DNA of 64,000 nt, from NCBI GenBank assembly GCA_016169945.1, contig JADLSH010000052.1:248001-312000 (forward strand). The letters are read 5' to 3'. This stretch comes from Trachythela sp. YZ-2020 (Eukaryota; Cnidaria; Anthozoa; Malacalcyonacea; Clavulariidae). Below the pieces are notes generated by a model. That model saw only the letters and a program-made list of their open reading frames with translations. It did no database searches and was not told the origin of the DNA. Positions 18,901 through 28,519 of the stretch are shown one piece after another. Made by a program: the position numbers and the translations under genes. The number at the start of each line of letters is the position of its first letter. The first letter of the stretch is position 1.

Positions 18901-19452
18901 ATGTTTACTCCGTCGAACTAAGACCATTAGGGGAATCCATTTAATACACACTCTCCGTTTATTAAACAAGCAGCTTTAGCAGCATCAAACGACGTAGTGT
19001 AGAAGCCAAATCAGTCTATGATTAAAGCCATTCGACTTCTATTTTCATGACTTCGATCCACATGCTTTATCTTTAAATATGTCCGCAACTATTCTGTAGC
19101 TTTTAAAGCGCAAGATACTAAATACTTTTTTAATATTTGTAACATAAAATGTTACAGTATTCTGGCGAACGTTTATCCGTATATATAATTTTGCAGTTGT
19201 TTTTATGAACAAATAATTATCCCGTGGGAGTGAGGGTAACACAGCTTTTGACATTTCTCTTTAGTTTTAATATATGAACAAAATATCCCGTGGGGGGTGG
19301 GGGTAACATGACCGGTCCATAAGGGTAACATGACCGGTCCAAAGTCTTCGGGTTTTGGCAGGCATCGACGATTTTTTTTTCCAGCAAATAATTTCTGCCC
19401 GCCAATTTTAAGGCGATGCCTGCGGAGGAGGATAGGCGGTTCGCTGGTTGCC

Positions 19453-19580
19453 TAGCCTGCGTGGCAGGCGTTTTATTGTGGGGGAGGGAGTTTTGTTTAG
19501 AGCGCGCGCTTTTTTTTCACCTAGCGCGCGCTCTAAACAAAACTCCCTCCCCCACAATAGAACGCCTGCCACGCAAGCTA
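19453..19580. mobile_element. 128-bp hairpin element, 9-bp TSD family
   Basis: An almost perfect palindrome with arms of about 57 bp and a loop near 19512-19523. It starts TAGCCTGCGTGGCAGGCG and ends with the near complement. The 9-bp duplication CTGGTTGCC flanks it at 19444-19452 and 19581-19589. It begins right after the target duplication of the 6.3-kb element, so two members of one family lie 18 bp apart. Confidence 0.85.
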
Positions 19581-19584
19581 CTGG

Positions 19585-20312
19585 TTGCCTGACACAGAAA
19601 ATTTCTTTCAAACTGTGGAGGCAACATTGGTACGATCAAGGCAACAGTTACGCATCTGTGATGTCGAGTGTGCCCAGTATTGGGTCACCAAATTAGAAAC
19701 GTTCGAAGAGTCATTTAGTTTGCTAAGAGCACGAGTCATTCAGGCCTATCCTGAAAGACGAAGACTACACGAACGAGTTGGAAATTTATTGCAAGTAATA
19801 TCATGGCTAAAGATTCAGTTTGGAATTACAGCCTTGCATATTTCCGATCAGGATTCCGCAGACCGGCAGAACTGCCAGAACGCACATATGAATCGGCTTG
19901 TTCAACATACTGGGGAGGTTGGTCGGCCTCGATGTGGTAATGCGTTGGAGGAGCATCAGCTACGTTTCCTTCGAGATGATCTCGGTCTTCGATGGGCTGA
20001 CATTGCGCGATGTTTGGGTGTTTCAGAGAGCACTCTTAGAAGAAGAAGGTACGAACTTGGTTGGTTATCGCAGGGAAATTATGCTAGCCTATCCGATGAA
20101 CGTCTTGATGAACATGTTAGGGCTGTCTTGCAAACAACTCCTCGAATAGGATTGAGTTTGGTGCGAGGGGCTCTCCGATCAAGAGGCTTGAATGTACAAC
20201 GAGAAAGGGTTAGAGAAGCTATTGACAGAGTAAATCCTCTTGCTCGTACTGTTCGCCAAACGCAGTTTATAACACGGCGAACTTATAACGTGAGATCACC
20301 TAATTCCTTATG
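19585..20312 (+). CDS. Integrase-core-type protein, N-terminal exon
   Basis: Encodes about 243 residues. There is an N-terminal helical part, then GRPRCGNALEEHQLRFLRDD, then a helix-turn-helix (WADIARCLGVSESTLRRRRY), a second helix-turn-helix-like part (TPRIGLSLVRGALRSRGLNV) and RVREAIDRVNP. I know this layout from animal proteins in which an integrase (rve) catalytic domain follows, but I could not check this. The exon ends at a good donor (TTATG|GTAAGT, last exon base 20312). The catalytic exon is not seen in the window. The start is uncertain: the first ATG at 19585 overlaps the duplication next to the hairpin element. Probably a transposon-derived gene or fragment. Confidence 0.6.
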
Positions 20313-20328
20313 GTAAGTTAACATTAAA

Positions 20329-20649
20329 CAGGGACGCCGGAGAGGGGGGCGCGGGGGCAAGCGCCCCTCCTGCCCTTTCCTAAGGGGGGCAAGGGGGGCA
20401 AAAGTGCCCTTATAATATAAATGAAACAATAATAATACTGGCAAAGAAGAGAGAATACAGCTGTAAATTAGACGATCAGTGCATAATGGAAAGCTATTTA
20501 TTGTTTTCGTTCCATAGAAATAACAATTAAATGAGTTGAAATTTGAAAATCATCAAAATCCCATCCAATTAAAGGGCGTGGCAGCCCTTTTCGACTGCCC
20601 TTACGTTCGCATTGCCCCCCCCTGCCCTACTATCGCTCCGGCGTCCCTG
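20329..20649. mobile_element. 321-bp hAT-like MITE
   Basis: Ends CAGGGACGCCGGAG and CTCCGGCGTCCCTG, flanked by an exact 8-bp duplication ACATTAAA (20321-20328 and 20650-20657). GC-rich ends with AAGGGGGGCA, AT-rich middle. The CAGGG start and 8-bp duplication fit the hAT superfamily. It lies 16 bp behind the splice donor of the integrase-like exon. Confidence 0.85.
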
Positions 20650-20659
20650 ACATTAAATC

Positions 20660-21560
20660 GCCTTTCTATCCATATTTTCCAAGCAATAATTATAAGGGGA
20701 GCAGAAAGCAGTCAACTCCCCCACCTTTATTGTTTACGTATAAAGCCGGGTGACCTGGTTAATTGAGAGAAGTGCCCTGTTTCATACAAACCTTTAAATT
20801 CGGATTTGCGCGAGATTTTTGCGTGGATATACACGAAGACTCGAAGAACAATGTTTTTAATTTTGATCTCTTTCAAATCTAAAATCTTTAACATAATATC
20901 AGAACATGTACTGGTTTGAAGAAGGCTTATGACCCATGGATCGTTTATAAGAAAACAATAAGCCAGCGGAGTGGCCATACTGATTGTGTAGAGTGTAAAT
21001 TATTCCATTGTTGAAAGTAACAATTTATAAATATCATAACAAACTTTATATATTGAAATATATGTTGACATAATTGCTTTTAACAAAGATATCTACAGTT
21101 CTTCTGTACCAACAAGTGCAGAATCAGTGTTTATGGAGACATGTTTCAGTGTTTCTCTCATAAATATTTATACAAATTGCATTATAAAATATAAACCGTT
21201 GAGACTTTTATACGAGACTTGAGATGAAACTATATTCTCTCAGTCATTAATAAATATGTTGATCTGGTGACCTACCATATTGTCTATAAATGTTGCTGAT
21301 ATCAGTGTTATGCTCCTACACCCCCCCCCCCCCCACCACACACCTCTCTAAGCGACCTCTCTAGTAAGTTCAACCCTTCCACTTTACCACAAATCAAGGT
21401 ATTCATTCACATAAACTGAATCGATTTATTATAAATTATGGAAATTCATGTCAGGTTTTATGTTACAACGTGGCTGAACCACTAAGCCACCACATTCTAT
21501 TGAGATCTCCCTTCCAATAAATACCCATTCAATTTAAACATGCCAGGAACGAATAAGCTC
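20660..21560. other. Intergenic, no gene recognised
   Basis: No exon seen. A C-homopolymer tract lies at about 21321-21334. Confidence 0.4.
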
Positions 21561-21604
21561 CTTGAAGTTTAACAGGGAATTTAACAACAGAGGAGAAGGA
21601 TATT

Positions 21605-21822
21605 CGCCGTGCATTGTATTTGGCAGTTGTACGACCAGCCGCTACGCCACTCAGGTGTGGTCGCCGCAGTCGGTCAAGCTCATCAATCGAGTAGAACGTG
21701 TTCAACGCCGAGCTTCAAAGTTTATTCTAGGCCTTCCATTCATGTGTGACATATCCTATAAAAACAGACTCATCTCGACAGAACTTCTTCCCCTATCATA
21801 CTTCTTCCAGAAATCTGTATTG
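21605..21822 (+). pseudogene. CR1-like LINE C-terminal fragment
   Basis: Reads CTTSRYATQVWSPQSVKLIN, then RVERVQRRASKFILGLPF and LLPLSYFF. This is the same C-terminal block as in the LINE at 13.6-14.3 kb but diverged and on the plus strand. Only this piece remains. Confidence 0.8.
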
Positions 21823-21884
21823 AGCTGAAATTTAAATGCACTATTTGACGCGTGCCTCGGCGGATCGCGGTGTATAAACGTACC

Positions 21885-22248
21885 TAGCCTGCGTGGCCGG
21901 CCCTCGTTGGAGGGGAAAAGAAGAACAGGGAATGAGGGCCTGCAAGAAAACCCAGCTTTCATGACTAAACGCCGTTCAATTTTTGAACGTAGACAACACC
22001 AAGAATTAATTGACATGTTTACGCACACAGGAATATATTATTACATTTCTTCGTCTTGATTGACATGTTTATGCACAAGCGAATCATTTCCTTCGCTTTG
22101 GGGTTTCCCTTATAGTCCTGCTGCATTTGTATTGGTCAATTTTAATGAGCCTTTATTAGGGCGTTTAGTCATGAAAGCTGGGTTTTCTTGCAGGCCCTCA
22201 TTCCCTGTTCTTCTTTTCCCCTCCAACGAGGGCCGGCCACGCAGGCTA
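21885..22248. mobile_element. 364-bp element, 9-bp TSD family
   Basis: Begins TAGCCTGCGTGGCCGGCCCT and ends with its complement. A perfect 9-bp duplication AAACGTACC lies at 21876-21884 and 22249-22257. The first and last ~120 bp are inverted copies, with GGCCCT and AGGGCCTGC forming an inner hairpin at each end. Closest relative: 40476-41078. Confidence 0.9.
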
Positions 22249-22259
22249 AAACGTACCTT

Positions 22260-23650
22260 AAATAACCTTATTTCTGTTTTCTATATTTATATTGATATTT
22301 TGTAAAGGGCCCACTGTAATTGGTGTTAAGCTGTTGTGGTGTCCCAGCTTCTTTTTTTTTTTATAAGGAATGCTTTGTTGGAAACTAGAACTATGAACCC
22401 CTCCTTGATGTGTTAAAGTTATTGATGCCAGAACAGAGTTTCTGATGATGTCGTAGACGATAAAAATTAGTTTTTATAATTTCTAGTAGCTCAACAGTCT
22501 CATTCAATTCAAACCAACATAAAATGTGAATGATCTTAAGACACAACGTCACAACCTGCAGGCATCATGCATAATGTGTCCACAACACAGGGCCTTTTTT
22601 AAGAAATCGTTAGTGGGGGGGCCATCGTCGAAAGGGGACGTAACAAGTAGGTGGTGTATTACAGGTGTGGGGAGCTGAAAGGAGGTCTGGGGTCCTCCTC
22701 CAGAAACATTTTGTATTCTTGAGTCTCTGTGTCTTGATTTCCTGCATTCTCAGAGAAAATTTTTGATATATCCCATCTAAATGGAGCCAGGTTTAGTTGT
22801 GAGAATACCATAACTTTCCTCTAAACTCAGTTTTCCCCCCTTTTTTTGCTTATACTTTGGAAAAAAGGGACCTTCACTGGGGGGGGGGGGAAAAATAGCT
22901 TACTGGGGGGCCAACATGGGGGCTGGGGGGGCTTTGGCCCCTCCAGTACATTAGTTAAAAAAGGCCCTGCCACAACAATTACTAATTTGACTTCTATACC
23001 CAGTGGCAAACACTTCACAAAATTCAGTGGGGGTGGATGAGTTTAGGCTGCCAGTCTATTACTGCTCTTTTGTTACATTGCAAATCATAGCTAGTCCTTA
23101 AAATGTTTGTGGCTTAAATTGAATGATAATTTGCTTATATAAGAGTCAATGTGGTGGTAAACAGTCAATGTGGTGGCAAACAGAAGAATTACATCATAAT
23201 TCTATAGCAAGAGGGTCATAACAATTCCTGCACAATTCTTCCATTCACCAAGAGTTGCCAGCGGAGGAGGCTAAACAAGGATTTTTCGGTTGTAAAATTG
23301 TCACTATTGTTACAGCAATCTTTCAAAAGCTTTTGGAAATTATTGGGAGCCGATTCCCCCCCCCCCGTCGAGGTCGAAAGTCGAGGTCGAGGGTCGAATG
23401 TCGAGGTCGAAAGTCGAGGTCGAAATATTGATTTAATTGGTACTGTTGAATTTGAGTAGAATGCTGAATGGTGTAAAAACTTTTTAAAACTATACTTTTG
23501 TCAATTTACAGAACTTCTTTTCGTAAATATTATATAACACGAAATATTGATTAGTATGTTAAATTAATGATACTAAATTTAGATATTATAATTGTTGTCA
23601 AATTGACAAGGTCGCTGTCATAACTATTTTTGAACTATTTTCATAACTAT
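22260..23650. other. Intergenic, G/C-run-rich repeats
   Basis: No gene. Contains old repeat debris with runs of G or C (22880-22970, 23351-23368). A short tandem array of GTCGAGGTCGAAA-like units sits at about 23368-23425. AGCGGAGGAGGCTA at 23259-23272 resembles one end of the 9-bp TSD family, but no partner end was found. Confidence 0.4.
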
Positions 23651-24372
23651 TTTTAGTTATGACCGCGCGCGGCCATAAAGAAGTACAATCTTGGATGAGC
23701 AAATTACTGCCGACGGCCCTGTGGCTGTGGTTGTTTGAAATTTTAAAATTTAGCGAGCAAGTTACTTTCAAATTCTACATTTTAACTGACGAAGGTCAAT
23801 TTAGCGACATTGTTTTAAGCAGCCCCCCCCAGCCCCCACCCGGTTGCTACGGTAACTGCTTCGTAGTTTAACTATACATCGTATATATTTACTCCAGAAC
23901 TTTTAGCACAAAAATATATAAAATTTTCGATGATTTCAATGTAAAAAGAACAAATTTTCGATGAAAAATTCCAAAATTTTGTTTATATGATCACGAGCAT
24001 GCGCATATCACCTATTCGTATGAAATCATACGAAACTTCATTCGATTTCCCCAGAGTCATGCCCACTACCTAACCTGCGAATGGGCATACTCTGGGAACG
24101 AGATTGGTTGACAAGCAACCGCAATCAACTTCATGAATGTTTACCTAACCTAACCTGGGTTGGGAGGGAGGTTTTGTTTGCAGTGTTTACTTATTAGAGT
24201 TGCTTAAAGAATATATTTCTGGAATGTTTGTAGAATAATAAGAATACAGTAGGGACACTTTATGTGTTTGTTATAATTTATAGGATATATCAAAAATGTA
24301 ATGTCATTCTACATTACAATATTTGGATAGCAATGTTCTATCTTAATCTATTCTATTCTTAATTCTTCACAG

Positions 24373-24456
24373 ATTACCAAAAGAAGAAAGTAATGTCGAT
24401 GGTGGTGACTATAGTAAAGTCTTAAAGGAGATCCTTCTTGGATTGTGTAATTGTAG
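24373..24456 (+). other. Possible upstream exon
   Basis: A clean 84-nt segment between CTTCACAG and GTAAGG. It can be read as LPKEESNVDGGDYSKVLKEI and a few more residues without a stop. It may be a 5' exon of the RING-Kelch gene, whose ATG exon has an acceptor-like ATTTATCAG about 10 bases before the ATG, or an exon of another gene. Not recognised. Confidence 0.35.
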
Positions 24457-24589
24457 GTAAGGGCGAGTTCATTATAAATTATGTTGGTGGATGCCATTTT
24501 TTATAACAAATGTCTATATTCAGTTTACTATGATACTATATATTGCTTTTAAAAGCTAAGTTGAGTTTTTTGCGTTAGGTTTGAAAATA

Positions 24590-24790
24590 ATGCTGACACA
24601 AGCAATAAGAATTATTGAAACCTTAATTTAACTCGCGAGGGAATATTGTAATTGTATCGACTTGAAATTTGTTTTGAATACTTGTTATAATGACATACAA
24701 AACATGTTAAACAGCCAGCTTTATAGGTTGCACGTTAAATATTTTAGAGATTAGTCACGTGATGGTTCAAAACCTGTATAGTTATAAAAG
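24590..24790 (+). repeat. Dispersed repeat, inverted copy at 57920-58110
   Basis: The sequence around ACTCGCGAGGGAATA, ACATACAAAACATGTTAAACA and TTAGTCACGTGATGG is found reverse complemented at 57920-58110 with modest drift. Confidence 0.7.
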
Positions 24791-25170
24791 CCTTCCTATT
24801 CAGTTAACATTGCTATAGTTAACACAATATAGATGAGTGATATTTAACTTGTTAGAAGATGTCACATCCAAAGCACTTTAGAACTCCTGGTCTTATGAGC
24901 ATGAACTGATTAGAAATCTATAGTTAACAATTGAAATGTTAATCTTATATATCAATACACAAGCCACGTAATGCTATTTAGTAGAAGAAGAGGCGCTGAA
25001 TCGAAGCATGTCTTGTATACATATAAAATATTTGACCAAACTACATTTATCTGCACGCTTTTAAATTCGCTTTGAATTCATGAATGACAATATTATTCAG
25101 AATATTAATTCTTGTCTCGTTATTGAAAAGATTCTGAGAGCCATTTTTAACAATTTATCAGATTTCTTCA

Positions 25171-25647
25171 ATGGCGGCCAGATGGGAAGATGATCTACAA
25201 GGTTATGATGTGAGTCGTTTCGAAGGAGAAGTCAGAGAAGATCTACTCTGTTCCATTTGTCAAGAAGTGCCAAAGGACCCCAGACTTTGCCAGCACCGAG
25301 ACCATCTATTTTGTTTCGCTCATATATCAAAACATCTCATTCAAAATTCTCGAACATGCCCGGTTTGCAGAGATCCCCTGACTCCAGAAACCCTGAGACG
25401 TCCTACAGGATTTTTGAAGAACTATTTAGAAGACCTGAAAATCAAGTGTGATCACCATGATCGAGGATGTCACGATTATGTCCGCCTTGAAACCCTTCAA
25501 AGACATGTCGAGAAATGTGAATACGCACCTGTCATGTGTGGCAATGAAGGCTGTGAGACGGTGGTCAATAGAAGAGATAAAGCAACCCATGAGAAAGATC
25601 TCTGTCAGTTTAGAATCGCCAAATGTCACGATTGTAGAGATATTAAG
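25171..25647 (+). CDS. RING-Kelch gene, exon 1
   Basis: 159 codons from ATG to the donor AAG|GTAAGT. Contains the RING and TRAF-type fingers. Confidence 0.85.
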
Positions 25648-27735
25648 GTAAGTCAAGATGAAATGAAAGTTCAGATCGCAGGAATGGAAAGAAAACAAGA
25701 CCAAACTAGAGGGCACTCAGAGACTGGATACTTCCGCCAGAAAATTTAGTGAAGTATTCAATTCTGCTTAGCCGGCGAAAGCAATTCTTAGATAACATTT
25801 TAACAGTCATTCTGTGATTCAGGACAATGTTGATAAGATGAAACGCACCCAAGCTGAAATGAAAGCTGGAATGGAAAGAAAACAAGATCAACTAAATGTT
25901 AAAGTGAATGAAATGAAGGTAAGACAAGATTGTAATTATATTTGAAAAATGCTTCACAGTGACTAAAAATTTTAGAAAAACGTTTCGATTGGAAAACTCC
26001 AGTTTTCCTCAGCCGGTTTAAAAATATATATGTATGGTCGTTCGGCAAGACAGAAAGGAATACAAGATTTTTTATTTTTTGTAGTCTTGCCTGGCTATCT
26101 AAGACAAAATCTTTTTGGAAAAAGATTATACAAGATATATATTTATATTCTGCGGTATTAACCACAGTTTGCCGCAATGTATACAGTGTCATCTCTGAGA
26201 TATCTTAACACTTACACTGTAATTCAGGACAATGTTAATGAGATGAAACACACCAAGATATGAAAATGGAAATGAACGAACGAATGCTAAAATACTTATC
26301 GCCTGGAAAACTCCAGTCTTGCTTAGTTAAAAAGTATACATACGAAGACCGTTCTGCAAGACTATGCTATATGCAGAAAGGAATGCGAGATTTTTAAAAT
26401 CTCTTTAGGATTTTTTAATTCTTAGCACGTTTGCATGGCGAATAAAATAATAATTGTTTTGTAATTGTATTGATGGGACCGCCCCATTTCAATTTGCAAA
26501 GCTTTGGTTCCTAGGCTTTGGTCACTTCACTTCAGTGATGAAGATCCGAGCTTACAAACTGAAACCTTTGATGACGCATAGTTTTTAAAAGTGTATACAG
26601 TGTCCTCTCTGAAATATTAATGTAACACTTACATCTAGTCACCGATGTTTTAAATTTTGAAATTCAGGAAAATGTTGACGAGATAAAGCGAACTCAAGCA
26701 GAAATGAAAGCAGATCAAGTGACGTTTAAAGCTGAGGTAAGACAACAGTTTGAAAGAATGACAGAAATGTTTAATCGGTTATTGCAAGGAATCAATTTAA
26801 ATAACAATGGTGCTCAAGCTATAGATGCAGCAGTTCCAACCAACAATCAAGACATTGTTATTCTTGGCGGTTATTATTGCTCAAGATTTGACCTGGTTTT
26901 AAAAACAGTTGAAAAACTCAACATAGTCGAAGGAAAGTCGGCTCAGCTACCAGCAATGAATCACGCTAGAGGGTCACCAGCATCATGTGTTTACAACAAT
27001 AACGTAATTGTCTCAGGTGGTTACGATGGTAGAGATGGTACTGACGCCATCGAAATGTTAAGGATGAACCAGCGTCCTTTGGAATGGATGATGTTTGGAG
27101 GTAAACTGCCTGTCAAGTTATCTGGTCATGTCGCCATAGTTTATCGAGGTAAACTCTATGTTATTGGCGGACAAGACTGGACTGCCAATAAGATGTCCGA
27201 TGCCATCTACCAGATAGGCCTTACCCCGTCTTCTACTGCCAAGCTCTTGGCTCGAATGTCTCAGCCAAGACGAAATCACAGAGCAGAACTCTTGAACGGG
27301 AAACTATTTATCCTGGGAGGAAAGACAACAGGCTGTACTATTGACAGTGTGGTTGTTTATGATTTTCTTACGAATGAATGCAAGTCATGTGCATCGTTAC
27401 CTACGCCTGTCTGGGGCATGTCCACAGTCACTTGGGGTAATATGATCATCGTTGTTGGGGGTATGGATAAGAATGGCCAGGTATTAAATGACGTCATCAT
27501 GTATGACACTGAGACTTGGCGATGTGAGAAATTGCCCTCCATGATTTACAAGAGGCGGGGTTGCTCGGCTGTCATCGTGAATGACGTCATCGTCGTGATG
27601 GGCGGAAGGAATGAGGAGCAGGGACATCTCAACTCAGTAGAAAGTTTCGCTATGGGAGCCAATCGTTGGAAAGAACTGCCAGGAATGAAAGAAAAAAGAT
27701 GTTGGGCAACTGCTGTAGTGGAACCTCACAACTGA
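25171..27735 (+). CDS. RING - TRAF zinc finger - coiled coil - Kelch protein, likely E3 ubiquitin ligase
   Basis: Exons 25171-25647, 25823-25918 and 26668-27735, all phase 0, give about 546 residues. Residues 27-66 form a RING finger (CSIC, CQHRDHLFC, CPVC). About 93-155 is a TRAF-type zinc-finger region rich in Cys/His pairs. About 160-225 is a charged coiled coil. About 240-540 holds six Kelch repeats, each with a double Gly (ILGGYY, VSGGYDG, VIGGQDW, ILGGKTT, VVGGMDK, VMGGRNE). A RING with zinc-binding E2 and a Kelch propeller binding substrate is the expected arrangement for an E3 ligase. The function is inferred from domains. The first exon could also read on past the donor with more coiled-coil-like sequence (to 25749). 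Confidence 0.88.
25823..25918 (+). CDS. RING-Kelch gene, coiled-coil exon
   Basis: A symmetric phase-0 exon of 32 codons, DNVDKMKRTQAEMKAGMERK and on, between TTCAG and GTAAGA. The start of exon 3 and the decayed copy at 26228 are related to it, so it arose by exon duplication. Confidence 0.75.
26228..26290 (+). pseudogene. Decayed copy of the coiled-coil exon
   Basis: After an intact AATTCAG acceptor the sequence GACAATGTTAATGAGATGAA matches exon 2. A 1-base loss after the ACC codon then brings a TGA into frame at 26261-26263. Surrounding intron sequence is also shared with the other copies. Confidence 0.7.
26668..27735 (+). CDS. RING-Kelch gene, last exon with Kelch propeller
   Basis: 355 codons plus stop after an AATTCAG acceptor. 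It begins ENVDEIKRTQAEMKADQ and then carries all six Kelch repeats. One exon encodes the whole propeller. Confidence 0.88.
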   Translation, partial: ENVDEIKRTQAEMKADQVTFKAEVRQQFERMTEMFNRLLQGINLNNNGAQAIDAAVPTNNQDIVILGGYYCSRFDLVLKTVEKLNIVEGKSAQLPAMNHARGSPASCVYNNNVIVSGGYDGRDGTDAIEMLRMNQRPLEWMMFGGKLPVKLSGHVAIVYRGKLYVIGGQDWTANKMSDAIYQIGLTPSSTAKLLARMSQPRRNHRAELLNGKLFILGGKTTGCTIDSVVVYDFLTNECKSCASLPTPVWGMSTVTWGNMIIVVGGMDKNGQVLNDVIMYDTETWRCEKLPSMIYKRRGCSAVIVNDVIVVMGGRNEEQGHLNSVESFAMGANRWKELPGMKEKRCWATAVVEPHN

Positions 27736-27931
27736 AAAGTGTTCTCCATATAAACTTCACAAGGAGTGAATAATAGGTTCACTGGACTCAAAATTAGGAC
27801 TGGGTAGACCATCCTTTTGAATTGAATTAGCCATTTTTGAAGCCAGAATATTTATAGCGAAAAGAGATTTTGAAACCTCTCAAATTCTTTACAAATTGAA
27901 CTGTTGGGTGTTTAAATTCGTTTTATAGTGA

Positions 27932-27937
27932 AATAAA
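27932..27937 (+). terminator. Candidate polyadenylation signal
   Basis: AATAAA about 195 bases after the stop codon of the RING-Kelch gene. A second AATAAA stands at 28499-28504, so a longer 3' UTR is possible. Confidence 0.45.
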
Positions 27938-27999
27938 ATGGCTTTTCGCATTAAACTTGAAAGATTTATCTTACCAAATCTCTCTGAATAAGTTCTAGA

Positions 28000-28262
28000 A
28001 CGCTAGACATTTTAAATACTAGATACTGTAATGAGACTTATGGCGGCCATATTGGTGTGACTCATTAGCTATTCACTGTCAAATTTAAGAAGAACGAGGG
28101 GCCACTGATGACCAATTTCTATCTAAACATTATTTGTTCTTTCTTACAGAAACTGTAAGAAGCCCTTCTAACATGTCAACAACATCGCTGTAGATATTTA
28201 GTGGTCACACCAATATGGCCGCCATTGACTTCAGACCACTATCCAGCGCTAATTTTGAGATC
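28000..28262. repeat. Old inverted-repeat element with GGCGGCCATATTGGTGTGA
   Basis: GGCGGCCATATTGGTGTGA at about 28042 and its complement near 28203-28223 form arms of a diverged foldback element between the two candidate poly(A) signals. Confidence 0.55.
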
Positions 28263-28519
28263 AGCGAGTAGATCTAGATTCCCCATTAGACTAAACATGA
28301 AGCTAGATTTTTTTAACAAAGGTATCAACGATCTTGTGAAGTGTAAATATTGTACATATAGTATACATATATAACTTGTGTTTTATTAAAACAAGTATTT
28401 TATTCTGAACATTGACATTAGTAATAATCAATAAGCAAGACGGTGAATTAATTTGAAATATAAAGTATGTAAAATGTATGTCATGTAAATGTAGTTTAAA
28501 TAAAGATTAGTTTTTTGTT

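Larger units (their letters stand above)
13097..19434. mobile_element. 6.3-kb TIR element, 9-bp TSD family
   Basis: Left end TAGCCTCCTCCGCAGG and right end CCTGCGGAGGAGGATA are inverted copies with one mismatch. A perfect 9-bp duplication GGCGGTTCG flanks the element at 13088-13096 and 19435-19443. Each end has an inner hairpin (CAGG-ATC against GATGCCTG) followed by CCAAAACCCGA. Inside lie a broken CR1-like LINE, a 145-bp MITE and other dispersed repeats. No transposase is recognised, so it looks like a carrier of other elements. The 9-bp duplication points to a Mutator-like (MULE) group, but this is inference. Confidence 0.75.

Noticed and set aside
22880..23040. Gly-rich open frame over G runs
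   Set aside because: Low-complexity homopolymer sequence with open frames on both strands and no conserved residues.
23259..23272. Possible seventh member of the 9-bp TSD family (AGCGGAGGAGGCTA)
   Set aside because: It resembles one end, but neither a partner end nor a matching 9-bp duplication was found in the window.
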